A DNA stretch of 64,000 nucleotides, from contig OZ246004.1 of the NCBI GenBank assembly GCA_965230495.1, positions 124,001-188,000 on the forward strand, read 5' to 3'. This document shows positions 8,936-17,007 of this stretch, in pieces. The notes beneath the pieces were generated by a model, which searched no databases, was not told where the DNA came from, and saw nothing but the letters and a program-made list of their open reading frames with translations. This DNA is from JACJYM01 sp965230495 (GTDB lineage Bacteria; Bacteroidota; Bacteroidia; Chitinophagales; Saprospiraceae). The position numbers were made by a program, and so were the translations under genes. Every line of letters begins with the position of its first letter. The first letter of the stretch is position 1.

Positions 8936-9290
8936 AGGAATCCTGTTTTTTAAGAGTCACATAACTATATTCCACAAGGACATGAAATATGATTTTCAAA
9001 CCTTGGACAATATGTTATCCAACACCAGTTTAAAAATAGTATAAACAAACTTTATAACATCACCTAAAAGTAAATGTTTTTTGATTTTGAAAACTTCTTA
9101 AATGCAAAAACGTCCTTGTCATTACAAAATGTTGTAATACTTATTCATATCTCGCTCATTAGTAGTTATATTTTTTAACATCAAAGCTCATGTGGTACCG
9201 TTTTCCAATTCTCATTATAAATCGGGTCTGAGTGGAGTCGTGAACTTGGCCAAAGAAGAACATAATACCGTTGTAGGTAGCTTTTATTCC
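8936..9290. other. Non-coding region, nothing recognised
   Basis: These 355 bp lie between two minus-strand genes and hold no convincing reading frame on either strand. The part next to 8935 should carry the promoter of the Big2/DM13 operon. I saw no strong terminator or RNA-like fold. Confidence 0.4.
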
Positions 9291-9572
9291 TTAAACTATG
9301 TCTAGTATGGTTTTATCAGCTGCTATCACTTTTTTTGCATAGGGGCAAAGGGGAATAATTTTTACGCCTTTTCTTCGGGCAAATTCTATCCCTTTCATAA
9401 CTAATTGTTTGCCGTATCCTTTTCCGCTGTATTCCTTATATGTTTCGGTATGGTCGATAATGAACTTATCCGTGTTTGCCCAAACGTAGGTCATTTCTCC
9501 AACAGGACTATCATTTTCTAAAATGGTGAACTTTCCTTTTCGTTCATCATCTTCATGTTTGAATGTTATCAT
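9291..9572 (-). CDS. Small GNAT-like N-acetyltransferase (YidJ/COG2388 type)
   Basis: This 93-residue protein is full length for the compact COG2388 group. The acetyl-CoA binding segment is visible as DHTETYKEYSGKGYGKQLV, followed by a helix and IIPLCPYAKKVI. In this group the Cys in the PLCPYA segment is characteristic. The protein substrate is unknown. Its start overlaps the end of the pirin gene by four bases (9569-9572), so translation of the two is probably coupled. Confidence 0.8.
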   Translation of the reverse strand: MITFKHEDDERKGKFTILENDSPVGEMTYVWANTDKFIIDHTETYKEYSGKGYGKQLVMKGIEFARRKGVKIIPLCPYAKKVIAADKTILDIV

Positions 9573-10474
9573 TTTTTTGTAGAGATTTTAAATACAGGTA
9601 AGGGGACAAATTCTTTATCATCATCGGGAATTTTTGGAAATGCGGTTAGATTTTGAATCCTCCAATTTTCTTTTGCTTTTTCTAAAATTGTCTTGTTGGA
9701 ATTAACAAAATTCCAAAACATAAACCGTTCTTCTTCGAAAGGTTCACCTCCAAAAAGATAAACTGTTGTTTCGCCATAGGTATTAAACTCGCATAGCGAA
9801 GGGTTTTTCGCAATTAACAATTGTTTACTACCATAATTGTTGCCTTCTATATTTACAGAACCATCTAAAATATACATCCCTACTTCACCAAAAAGTTTGT
9901 CGCCTATATCTATTTTTTGAGCTGATTTGGTTTTGATTTCAATAAAAAATAAGGGACTATGTACCGGAACCGGCGATTTTATTCCTTTTATTTCTCCTGC
10001 AATTAGTTTGTAAGCACCATCGCCGTCTTCCCAAGTTGGAATCTCTTCTTCTTTAAAATGAAAAAAGGATGGTTCGGTTTGTTCCAAATGTTTTGGTAAA
10101 CCAATCCAAATTTGAAATCCATGTAAATATTTATCCTTTTTTCGTAAATGCTTTGGAGTTCTTTCAGAGTGAACAATGCCTTTTCCTGCTGTCATCCAAT
10201 TAACTTCACCTGGCTTTATTTCCAAAGCATTTCCTAAACTATCTCGATGAAAAATAGCACCATCTAACAAATAAGTAAGAGTAGAAAGTCCAATATGAGG
10301 ATGAGGTGGAACATCTAGGTTTTGGTGTTCTGCAAGACATGCAGGCCCCATATGGTCTATAAACACAAATGGCCCGACGGACCTTTTTTTACGAAATGGA
10401 AGAAGTCTGCCAACCATAAAATTGCCTATGTTAGTGGCTCTTTCTTCGAGAATAAGCCCAATGTTTGATTGCAT
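9569..10474 (-). CDS. Pirin family protein
   Basis: This 301-residue bicupin of typical pirin length has N-cupin metal ligands in PPHPHIG (His58, His60) and GKGIVHSERTP (His102, Glu104). It also has the family hallmark LHGFQIWIGLPK. Pirins bind iron; some have quercetin dioxygenase activity and others regulate metabolism, so the reaction here is not deducible. It is in an operon with the 101-residue protein upstream (1-bp gap) and the GNAT protein downstream (4-bp overlap). Confidence 0.9.
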   Translation of the reverse strand: MQSNIGLILEERATNIGNFMVGRLLPFRKKRSVGPFVFIDHMGPACLAEHQNLDVPPHPHIGLSTLTYLLDGAIFHRDSLGNALEIKPGEVNWMTAGKGIVHSERTPKHLRKKDKYLHGFQIWIGLPKHLEQTEPSFFHFKEEEIPTWEDGDGAYKLIAGEIKGIKSPVPVHSPLFFIEIKTKSAQKIDIGDKLFGEVGMYILDGSVNIEGNNYGSKQLLIAKNPSLCEFNTYGETTVYLFGGEPFEEERFMFWNFVNSNKTILEKAKENWRIQNLTAFPKIPDDDKEFVPLPVFKISTKK

Positions 10475-10475
10475 A

Positions 10476-10781
10476 CTAAATAAACTTTAATTTAGAAAGC
10501 ATTTCATCTGCAATGTTATTGGAATAGATGCCATATGCATTGACCAATAGACCTTTTAGATTATGTTTTTTGGAAGAAATTGCATAAAGTATGGAGGAAT
10601 TATCAGCACTAGAGTCATCTCCTTCAATACGAAACCACTTATCTATTTCGAATTCGTGATGAAAGACTTTGAATTGCCCGTTTCTACATTCTAAGCAGTT
10701 TTCTTTCAAGTTAAAATCTTCTACATAACCTTGTTCTTTCAAGTCGTTTATTCCTTCGACTAGATTGCTATAACTTTGCAT
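10476..10781 (-). CDS. Small conserved Bacteroidota protein of unknown function
   Basis: This 101-residue protein resembles a small Bacteroidota family often labelled, without support, as phosphoribosylpyrophosphate synthetase. The recognisable segments are GINDLKEQGYVEDFNL, an acidic ECRNGQF region, and the C-terminal LYAISSKKHNLKGLLVNAYG. It has no PRPP-binding loop and is far too short for that enzyme. It ends 1 bp before the pirin gene, so it is probably cotranscribed. Function unknown. Confidence 0.65.
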   Translation of the reverse strand: MQSYSNLVEGINDLKEQGYVEDFNLKENCLECRNGQFKVFHHEFEIDKWFRIEGDDSSADNSSILYAISSKKHNLKGLLVNAYGIYSNNIADEMLSKLKFI

Positions 10782-10784
10782 ATC

Positions 10785-10886
10785 TTATAGTTCGTTTTTG
10801 AATTGTTCTTCTTTTTGGTGTTTGAAGTGTGTTAGCTTATTAATAACCCGATTATACCTTCGGTATCTTTCATTCTCTTTTTGCAC
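10785..10886 (-). CDS. Very small basic/coiled-coil ORF, hypothetical
   Basis: The frame is open from a TAA upstream to the stop at 10785 and has a GTG at 10886 giving 33 residues rich in Lys, Arg, Gln and Glu (ERYRRYNRVINKLTHF). It ends three bases before the ATG of the next gene in the same frame. It could be a real short gene, the tail of a decayed gene, or chance. No ATG start is available. Confidence 0.22.
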   Translation of the reverse strand: MQKENERYRRYNRVINKLTHFKHQKEEQFKNEL

Positions 10887-10989
10887 TTTTGTTAGTTTAG
10901 GTCGAATACTAAGATAACATTAAGAAAATAAAACAGCGGTACTGTTAGAAAATTAGTTAATTTAAACTTCTGACAAAGGAATGTTATAA

Positions 10990-11577
10990 ATGAAAGTATC
11001 TTCTTTAATATTAGCAGCAGGGTCTTCTGAAAGAATGGGAAAACCGAAACAATTGTTGTCATATCAAATGAAGACATTGTTGCAAAGAGTGATTGATACG
11101 ACTAACACTTTGGAACTATATAGCAGGTGTTTGGTTTTGGGACATAATGCGGACCACTTCATTAATCAAACAGATATTCCTCGAGACATGGAAGTATTGG
11201 TCAATCCACAATATCATAGGGGAATAGGAAGTAGTTTGAAATATGGAGTTAAGCATATTGTAAAGAGGGAAGACATAGAGGCTATTCTTATCATGTTGTG
11301 TGATCAACCGTTAATTAATACTTCTTTTTATAGAAAACTACTTCTTAAAGCTAAGGGAGAGAAACAGTTGATAATTGCAACTTCTTATGCTGAAATAGTA
11401 GGTGTTCCTTGTATTATCAAAAGAAGTTTGTTTTCTGAAATACTAGAGATTGATGATGGAAAAGGAGCAAAAGCATTGATTAGTAATCATGAAGATGATG
11501 TATTTGTGGTTCTTAATGAAAAGGCTGCAATGGATGTGGATACATTGGAAGACTATCAAAAATTATTAGATTTTTAA
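10990..11577 (+). CDS. MocA-like molybdenum cofactor nucleotidyltransferase
   Basis: This 195-residue protein of the MobA-like NTP transferase fold has the N-terminal signature LILAAGSSERMGKPKQLL (residues 6-23), which binds the nucleotide, and LCDQP (~103-107), which holds the metal-binding Asp. MocA enzymes transfer CMP from CTP to molybdopterin to make the cytosine dinucleotide cofactor used by xanthine-dehydrogenase-family enzymes. It is convergent with xdhC, the stop codons one base apart, and next to a Mo-hydroxylase operon, which supports this role over other MobA-like functions. Confidence 0.8.
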   Translation: MKVSSLILAAGSSERMGKPKQLLSYQMKTLLQRVIDTTNTLELYSRCLVLGHNADHFINQTDIPRDMEVLVNPQYHRGIGSSLKYGVKHIVKREDIEAILIMLCDQPLINTSFYRKLLLKAKGEKQLIIATSYAEIVGVPCIIKRSLFSEILEIDDGKGAKALISNHEDDVFVVLNEKAAMDVDTLEDYQKLLDF

Positions 11578-11578
11578 A

Positions 11579-12661
11579 TCAACTGTGAATAGGTCCTTTC
11601 CTGTTTTTAAGAGAAGAACCTTCTCTATTCTTAAAGACAGCAGTAATTTCGGAAGCAATAGACAGAGCAATTTCTTCAGGAGAATCCGCACCTATATCGA
11701 GTCCAACAGGACTATAGATCGACTTAATATCTTGATCTGAAAGACCTAATTGAGATTTTAGTTTCATCATACGTTTCCTAGGCCCTAGAATACCTAGGTA
11801 TCCTGACTTTTTTGATAACAGTGATTTAAGTAATAAGAGATCTTTGTTATAATCATGCGTCATAAGAACTATAGCTGTAAATTCATCATATCTGAGTTCT
11901 TCGAATTGGTCGTAGTTGATTATTTTTTGTGCAAGACGGAAAATATTTTTATTGTATTTACCTTTCTTACCAACCAGATAAATATGCCAACCAATTACAT
12001 GAGCTATTTGTACTAATGCATTCACATCATAGTTATCCCCAATAATTATTAACCTAGTTTCTGGTCGATGATATTCTAATAGAATTTTTAGTTCCTTTTC
12101 TTTTTGATCAGCCAAACTAATTATTTGAGATTGTCTTTTTCTCTTGCACGCTAACAGGGTCGATTGAAGCAACTCGTGATCAATTTTTTCACTTATAAAT
12201 ATGGGTAAGTCTTCGTGCAAATAACATTGTCCTAAATACTTCCTGTCATGTGATTCGATAATTTGAAAAAGGAATTCGTGTGTTTGAAAAGCAGTAACTT
12301 TTCTTAGCTGGTTGATAGGATTCTGCAAATCATTATGATCTATTGGAACAAATAGCACTTCAATTTTTCCATTGCAACCTAGACCAATGCCTATTTGGTG
12401 GTGATCTTCTTCTCTTGTATCATAAATAGCTCTTGATACTTTGCGATCTAGTAGGGCTTTTTTAGCCCTTTTTAAAGCATCGCCTTCCAAACACCCTCCA
12501 CTGATTCCACCAACCCATTCTCCATTTTCCATAACAAGCATACGTGCTCCAATGCGTCGATATGATGATTCTTCGATATGGACAACAGTAGCTAAAGCAC
12601 ATTTGGTACTTTGATGATCTAAGGTGTCATAGGTTTTTAGGATTTTTCGTATTTCTTTCAC
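11579..12661 (-). CDS. xdhC: XdhC/CoxI family molybdenum cofactor insertion protein
   Basis: This 360-residue protein has the N-terminal XdhC_CoxI domain (CALATVVHIEESSYRRIGA and GGISGGCLEGDALKRA, ~21-70) and a C-terminal Rossmann domain (RLIIIGDNYDVNALVQIA, ~197-215; GPRKRMMKL near 303). XdhC proteins bind the molybdenum cofactor, promote its sulfuration and insert it into the large subunit of xanthine-dehydrogenase-type enzymes. It is last in the operon, 19 bp after the large subunit. Confidence 0.9.
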   Translation of the reverse strand: MKEIRKILKTYDTLDHQSTKCALATVVHIEESSYRRIGARMLVMENGEWVGGISGGCLEGDALKRAKKALLDRKVSRAIYDTREEDHHQIGIGLGCNGKIEVLFVPIDHNDLQNPINQLRKVTAFQTHEFLFQIIESHDRKYLGQCYLHEDLPIFISEKIDHELLQSTLLACKRKRQSQIISLADQKEKELKILLEYHRPETRLIIIGDNYDVNALVQIAHVIGWHIYLVGKKGKYNKNIFRLAQKIINYDQFEELRYDEFTAIVLMTHDYNKDLLLLKSLLSKKSGYLGILGPRKRMMKLKSQLGLSDQDIKSIYSPVGLDIGADSPEEIALSIASEITAVFKNREGSSLKNRKGPIHS

Positions 12662-12680
12662 GGGATATCTCGGGTAACTT

Positions 12681-14852
12681 TTAGTCCAAGGTCATGGGGA
12701 GATGAGTAAGTCTCTTACCTGTAATCCTTCTTACTGCGTTTCCAATGGCTGCACCAATTGGACCCAAAGGAGGTTCTCCAACTGGTAGAGGGATGTCAGT
12801 TCCTTGTATTAAGTGTATATCAATTTCTTTTGGAGCATTTTTCATAAGTGCCATATCGTAAGCTCCATAGTTTATCGGATATAGCCGACCATCTTTTATA
12901 GTCATTTTTTCATGAAGTACAGCACTGATACCCATGATAATAGATCCTTCACATTGTGCTTTTACCTGATCTGGATTAACCGCGAGGCCACAATCAAATA
13001 CACAGGTCACTTTTTCCACCTTTATTTGATTGTCGATAATGCTAACTTCAACTACATGAGCACAAGGTGCTCCTGCGTCTATAGATGCCGCAATACCCAT
13101 GGCTCTATTGTCTTTAGCTTCAGAGTTAAAACCTGATCTTGCGGCTGCTTCTTTAATTACATTCTGTATTCTGAGTCCATTGTCTTCATTTGAAAGCATT
13201 TCCAATCTAAAGTCTACAGGATTTGAATTCGCTTTTATAGACATTTCGTCTATAAGACTTTCGATTGCAAAAGTATTCGCTAAGAGCCCAAGACTTCTCC
13301 ACCAGCTGGTCGCAAATGGCAACGTGGTGTGCCACTGTACGGCTCTTCGATTAGTCACTTTATCATACATGATGTTTCCACCTCTCATAGCTCCTATGTC
13401 GGTACCCAAGATGGAATGAGCTGCCGAAGGTATTATCACAGAATTAATAGCGACATCACCGCTAGCATAATGATGTTCCAAATGTCCCATTTTGCCATTC
13501 TTGTCTAATTTCCCTTTGACAATATGGTGGGTGGGAGGACGGAAAGTATCATTTTGAAATTCTTCTTTTCTAGTAAAAAAATACTTAACAGGGCGTGCTA
13601 CTTCTTGGGACATGATAGCAGCTTTAACAGCGTGACTGGTGTTCAATCTTCTTCCAAATCCACCGCCTAGATAAGTGCCAATGATATTGACATCATCGGT
13701 TTTGAAATTGAGAGCCTCTGCGACTTGCTTCTGAGTGACTCCGATTACTTGGGTGGAAAGAATTACTGTTGCTTTTCCATCCTTTACTTGAGCTACTGCA
13801 CCATTTGGTTCTAACTGGGCATGAGCACCAATTGGACTAGAAAACTCGAGTGATAGTACGGTTTCATCACTATTTTTGATCTCCGAGCCATGTTTTTGTG
13901 TGATCATTTTATTGCCCTTGCCAACTGTTAGCATCTCTCGAATATCTTCTTCCGTCCATCGTTTTTCCATATTCCATTCTGCCCTTACTTTAGACTTTGC
14001 TGCTAGTGCTTCAGCAAAACTATTGGCTATAATCCCGACCCAATCCTTTTTATTGATGATTTTTACTACTCCAGGCATATTTTGAGCGTCGGAAATGTCT
14101 ACAGACTTAAGGGTAGCACCTATATGTTCAGGTCTTACCACGGTAGCGTATAACATATTAGGCATCATGGCATCAATTCCAAATATGGGATCTCCTTTAA
14201 TTTTTGCAGTAAGATCTATTCTGGAGATAGGTTTACCAACAAATTTGTAATCACTTATTTTTTTCAGGGGAGGTGTATCTGGAATGTCCCATCTCGTTGC
14301 CTTAGAAGCAATTTCGGCATAGGTGTTTTTTTTATCTTGGTAAGAAACAGTACCTTTTGAACAAGTTATTTTGTCGGATTCTATATTCCATTGTTTGGCG
14401 GCTTCGTTCTTTATCATTTCCCTCATAGTAGCTGCCATTTCTCTTAATGGTTGAAATAGTTGAGCTATGGACAAACTGCCTCCGGTACTCATTCCATCAA
14501 CTATTCCGGTACTGGTTGCCGCAGCTGTCACCCTTATTTGATGTATGTCTACTTCTAACTCGTCGGCCGCAATCTGTGCCAAACCCGTAAAGGTTCCTTG
14601 CCCCATTTCAACTTTTGGAGAGTGTAGAAGAATTTTATTTTCTTCAGTTATTTCAAACCATAAGTTGGCTTCCGTGCCTGTTCCCATATAGGGAGGAACC
14701 ATAGTTTCAAACATTTCCAAAGATTTCCTTCGAAGGGGATTTCGAAAAACATAAGTTCCTAAGGTAAGAACTCCAATTGTTCCAATTCCACCTTTAATCA
14801 GAAATTTTCTTCTTGATTTATTTTTAGGTTTTGTTTTAGTCTCTGTCGGCAT
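12681..14852 (-). CDS. Molybdopterin-binding subunit of xanthine dehydrogenase/isoquinoline 1-oxidoreductase type
   Basis: This 723-residue catalytic subunit is IorB-like in size. It begins with a twin-arginine-like signal (SRRKFLIKGGIGTIGV, 13-28), so the folded enzyme is probably exported. Cofactor motifs are VEMGQGTFTG (~81-90), GGGFGRR (396-402) and VGEPPLGP (691-698), where Glu693 is at the position of the catalytic Glu of the family. It would hydroxylate an aldehyde or N-heterocycle with water as oxygen donor; substrate unknown. It lies 22 bp downstream of the 2Fe-2S subunit, and no FAD subunit is present. Confidence 0.92.
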   Translation of the reverse strand: MPTETKTKPKNKSRRKFLIKGGIGTIGVLTLGTYVFRNPLRRKSLEMFETMVPPYMGTGTEANLWFEITEENKILLHSPKVEMGQGTFTGLAQIAADELEVDIHQIRVTAAATSTGIVDGMSTGGSLSIAQLFQPLREMAATMREMIKNEAAKQWNIESDKITCSKGTVSYQDKKNTYAEIASKATRWDIPDTPPLKKISDYKFVGKPISRIDLTAKIKGDPIFGIDAMMPNMLYATVVRPEHIGATLKSVDISDAQNMPGVVKIINKKDWVGIIANSFAEALAAKSKVRAEWNMEKRWTEEDIREMLTVGKGNKMITQKHGSEIKNSDETVLSLEFSSPIGAHAQLEPNGAVAQVKDGKATVILSTQVIGVTQKQVAEALNFKTDDVNIIGTYLGGGFGRRLNTSHAVKAAIMSQEVARPVKYFFTRKEEFQNDTFRPPTHHIVKGKLDKNGKMGHLEHHYASGDVAINSVIIPSAAHSILGTDIGAMRGGNIMYDKVTNRRAVQWHTTLPFATSWWRSLGLLANTFAIESLIDEMSIKANSNPVDFRLEMLSNEDNGLRIQNVIKEAAARSGFNSEAKDNRAMGIAASIDAGAPCAHVVEVSIIDNQIKVEKVTCVFDCGLAVNPDQVKAQCEGSIIMGISAVLHEKMTIKDGRLYPINYGAYDMALMKNAPKEIDIHLIQGTDIPLPVGEPPLGPIGAAIGNAVRRITGKRLTHLPMTLD

Positions 14853-14874
14853 TTGTTTTCTTTAAAGTTGAAAA

Positions 14875-15345
14875 TTAAAGTTCTCGTTCGGCATTGATTT
14901 CAGCAGCCCTATAAATAGCTTTTCTCATTCTATAGTAAGTTCCGCATCTGCAAATGTTGATAATGTTATCATCAATGTCTTGATCGGTAGGTTGAGGAAT
15001 TTCTTTTAGCATAGCGGCTGTGGCCATGATAAAACCGGGTTGACAATAGCCGCATTGCGGTACAATATGTTCGGCCCAAGCTTGTTGGACGGCGTTTAAT
15101 TCCTCATTATTTGAAAGGCCTTCGATGGTGGTTATTTCTTTTCCGTCAGCAAATTTGGCTGGAAAGGAACAAGACCTTATGGCTTTACCATCAACATGTA
15201 TAGTACAAGCTCCACAAGCCGCTTTTCCACAACCATATTTTGTGCCTTTTAAATCAAGCCCATCTCTTATTACCCAGAGAAGGGGAGAGTTGCCATCTAC
15301 TTCAACAGTTTTTTCCTGAGAATTTATCCTAAAGGTGATTTTCAT
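14875..15345 (-). CDS. 2Fe-2S subunit of molybdenum hydroxylase (IorA/CoxS-like)
   Basis: This 156-residue protein has two iron-sulfur sites. The plant-ferredoxin-like N-terminal cluster is held by Cys39, Cys44, Cys47 and Cys59 (YGCGKAACGACT). The C-terminal four-helix cluster is held by Cys98, Cys101, Cys132 and Cys134 (QCGYCQPG, ICRCGTY). It passes electrons from the Mo centre of the neighbouring subunit. It has no signal peptide and would be carried out of the cell with the twin-arginine partner. It sits between the cytochrome (18 bp) and the large subunit (22 bp). Confidence 0.94.
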   Translation of the reverse strand: MKITFRINSQEKTVEVDGNSPLLWVIRDGLDLKGTKYGCGKAACGACTIHVDGKAIRSCSFPAKFADGKEITTIEGLSNNEELNAVQQAWAEHIVPQCGYCQPGFIMATAAMLKEIPQPTDQDIDDNIINICRCGTYYRMRKAIYRAAEINAEREL

Positions 15346-15363
15346 GTTTTACGTTTTTTCTAA

Positions 15364-15981
15364 TTATTTTTTTGGAATGACTGCTCCATTATGAATCCAT
15401 TCTTTAACAGCGGCAATATATTTGTCTTTAGGAATAGGAGGTACTTCACGGAGAATGCCTTCAGCATCTACTCCAGGGTCCCAAGCCCACATAACTAATT
15501 CATGTTCGGTTAGATGTTCCATAATTTGATGAGGTGTTCTTCCCCCGTTTCTTTTTGGGTCCATCATTTGCTCGGCAATTTCAACTCTGGTTTTTCCTTC
15601 CCAGGCCATGCTAAGAGGAGCTAGTGCCCAATGAGGAGCTCCGGGGACACCGGAAAATTCATTGTTTTCATCCTGATGACAGGTGTTACAAGTATAACCT
15701 GATAATCCGTGACCACTTTCACCTCTTACTACATCAAATTTATGCAAATGACTGTCTTCACCCTGTCGAGGTGTATCGCCGGAAGGGTGGCAATTTACAC
15801 ACCTTTTATGTGTCAATACTTTCATCATTGTCGAGAAAGCATCTTCATCCGAAGCTTCAGTTGTTTCTGCAGAAGTATGTGAAGTGTCATGCTTGTTATT
15901 CATATCAGGAACGATAAAAGCGAAGAAGGTCAACAATCCAATTATGATAATAATGGAGATAACAGGAATTTTAAGCTGCAT
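15364..15981 (-). CDS. Membrane-anchored diheme c-type cytochrome, Mo-hydroxylase partner
   Basis: This 205-residue protein has an N-terminal membrane segment (IPVISIIIIIGLLTFFAFIV). It also has two heme-binding motifs, CVNCH (~60) and CNTCH (~100), placing it on the periplasmic side. Between and after them is a conserved Trp- and Pro-rich region (PHWALAPLSMAWEG). It is first gene of the Mo-hydroxylase operon and probably accepts electrons from the 2Fe-2S subunit. Homologues in this context are sometimes labelled isoquinoline 1-oxidoreductase subunit. Confidence 0.82.
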   Translation of the reverse strand: MQLKIPVISIIIIIGLLTFFAFIVPDMNNKHDTSHTSAETTEASDEDAFSTMMKVLTHKRCVNCHPSGDTPRQGEDSHLHKFDVVRGESGHGLSGYTCNTCHQDENNEFSGVPGAPHWALAPLSMAWEGKTRVEIAEQMMDPKRNGGRTPHQIMEHLTEHELVMWAWDPGVDAEGILREVPPIPKDKYIAAVKEWIHNGAVIPKK

Positions 15982-16057
15982 AGGTAAGAAGTATTAATAC
16001 TTAGCTAAAGTAAATTATTATCAGAACTTTTATTTGTCAATTCTTGTGAAAGTCAAA

Positions 16058-16900
16058 TTATTTTTTGCCATAGACTAGCGAAGGGTTTATTTTATATTCT
16101 TTTTTAAAAGACTTGCTAAAATGTGCCAAATCTTTGAAACCTACTTCATGATATACTACAGATACAGTGGATTGACGAGTTTTTAACAGTTCGTATGCTA
16201 ACTGAAGTCTTCTTTTTTTTACCCACTGATGTGGAGTTTCGTCAAATTCCTCTTTAAATTCTCTATAAAATGTAGAAAGACTCATACCTGCCATGCTAGC
16301 TAGTTGATCAACGGTATAAGGCATCTTAAAATGGTGTTCTATAAAGTTTCTCAATGCAATTCTTGAGGGAGTGGAAATAGATCTGAAGAAATTCAAGAAA
16401 CGAGTATCATTAGTTACTAAATCACTTACAATAGTTTTGACCCTATTAAGAAAAAAGGAATCGATGGGTTGATTCGTGTCAAATTTTCCTTTTGTATCTA
16501 GAAAGAACTTTGTTGCCGAATCTAATTTAGGAATTACTGCGATTGGATCAGTTATAGGGGTTACTTTTTCTTCCGTATCCCTAATTTTCGAAACTTCTTT
16601 CTTTAAAATTTCATTCTTTAAAATTTCATTCTTTAAAAGAATGGCATAAATACAGGCTTCTTTCTCCTCTTCTGTCCAGATTTTGGAATAGTAACCGATT
16701 ATATTTTTTTTAACAATTACGTGATTACCTTTGGTAACAATATATGTTTGATTTTTTACCCTATATTTTAAGGTTCCCTTTTCTACATAGATGAGTACAT
16801 TATGAGGGAAGTAAGCAGAATGTTCCAGATCATTTGAAGATCTTATTCTTGCTACTATATCCTCACCATTATACCTTAAATACTTGTAATCTTCCTGCAT
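16058..16900 (-). CDS. AraC-family transcriptional regulator
   Basis: This 280-residue protein has an N-terminal cupin-like sensor part (LIYVEKGTLKYRVKNQ, ~36-51). The C-terminal domain (~180-280) has two helix-turn-helix motifs: VDQLASMAGMSLSTFYREF and the AraC signature VVYHEVGFKDLAHFSKSFK. A tandem EILKN repeat sits in the linker region. It lies upstream of the Mo-hydroxylase operon in the same direction, 76 bp from the cytochrome gene, so it might regulate it, but this is only positional. Effector unknown. Confidence 0.87.
   Translation of the reverse strand: MQEDYKYLRYNGEDIVARIRSSNDLEHSAYFPHNVLIYVEKGTLKYRVKNQTYIVTKGNHVIVKKNIIGYYSKIWTEEEKEACIYAILLKNEILKNEILKKEVSKIRDTEEKVTPITDPIAVIPKLDSATKFFLDTKGKFDTNQPIDSFFLNRVKTIVSDLVTNDTRFLNFFRSISTPSRIALRNFIEHHFKMPYTVDQLASMAGMSLSTFYREFKEEFDETPHQWVKKRRLQLAYELLKTRQSTVSVVYHEVGFKDLAHFSKSFKKEYKINPSLVYGKK
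16601..16638. repeat. 15-bp tandem repeat inside the AraC gene
   Basis: The 15-bp unit at 16601-16615 is repeated exactly at 16616-16630, and a third copy begins at 16631 before diverging. It is in frame and encodes tandem EILKN pentapeptides. The repeat number could change by slippage without breaking the frame. Confidence 0.85.
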
Positions 16901-17007
16901 ACATTCCTCTAATTATGGCAAAACTAGATAATTAAAAGTATCAAGACTTGTCTAATCTTTTCAGATTATTGACTTTCCGATGCGAAGGGTATTAAAACAA
17001 GAAAAAC

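Noticed and set aside
10476..10781. Phosphoribosylpyrophosphate synthetase label for the 101-residue protein
   Set aside because: Far too short and without a PRPP-binding loop; kept as a protein of unknown function.
12912..14085. Plus-strand ORFs inside the Mo-hydroxylase large subunit gene
   Set aside because: They are antisense to a well-supported 723-residue enzyme with intact motifs.
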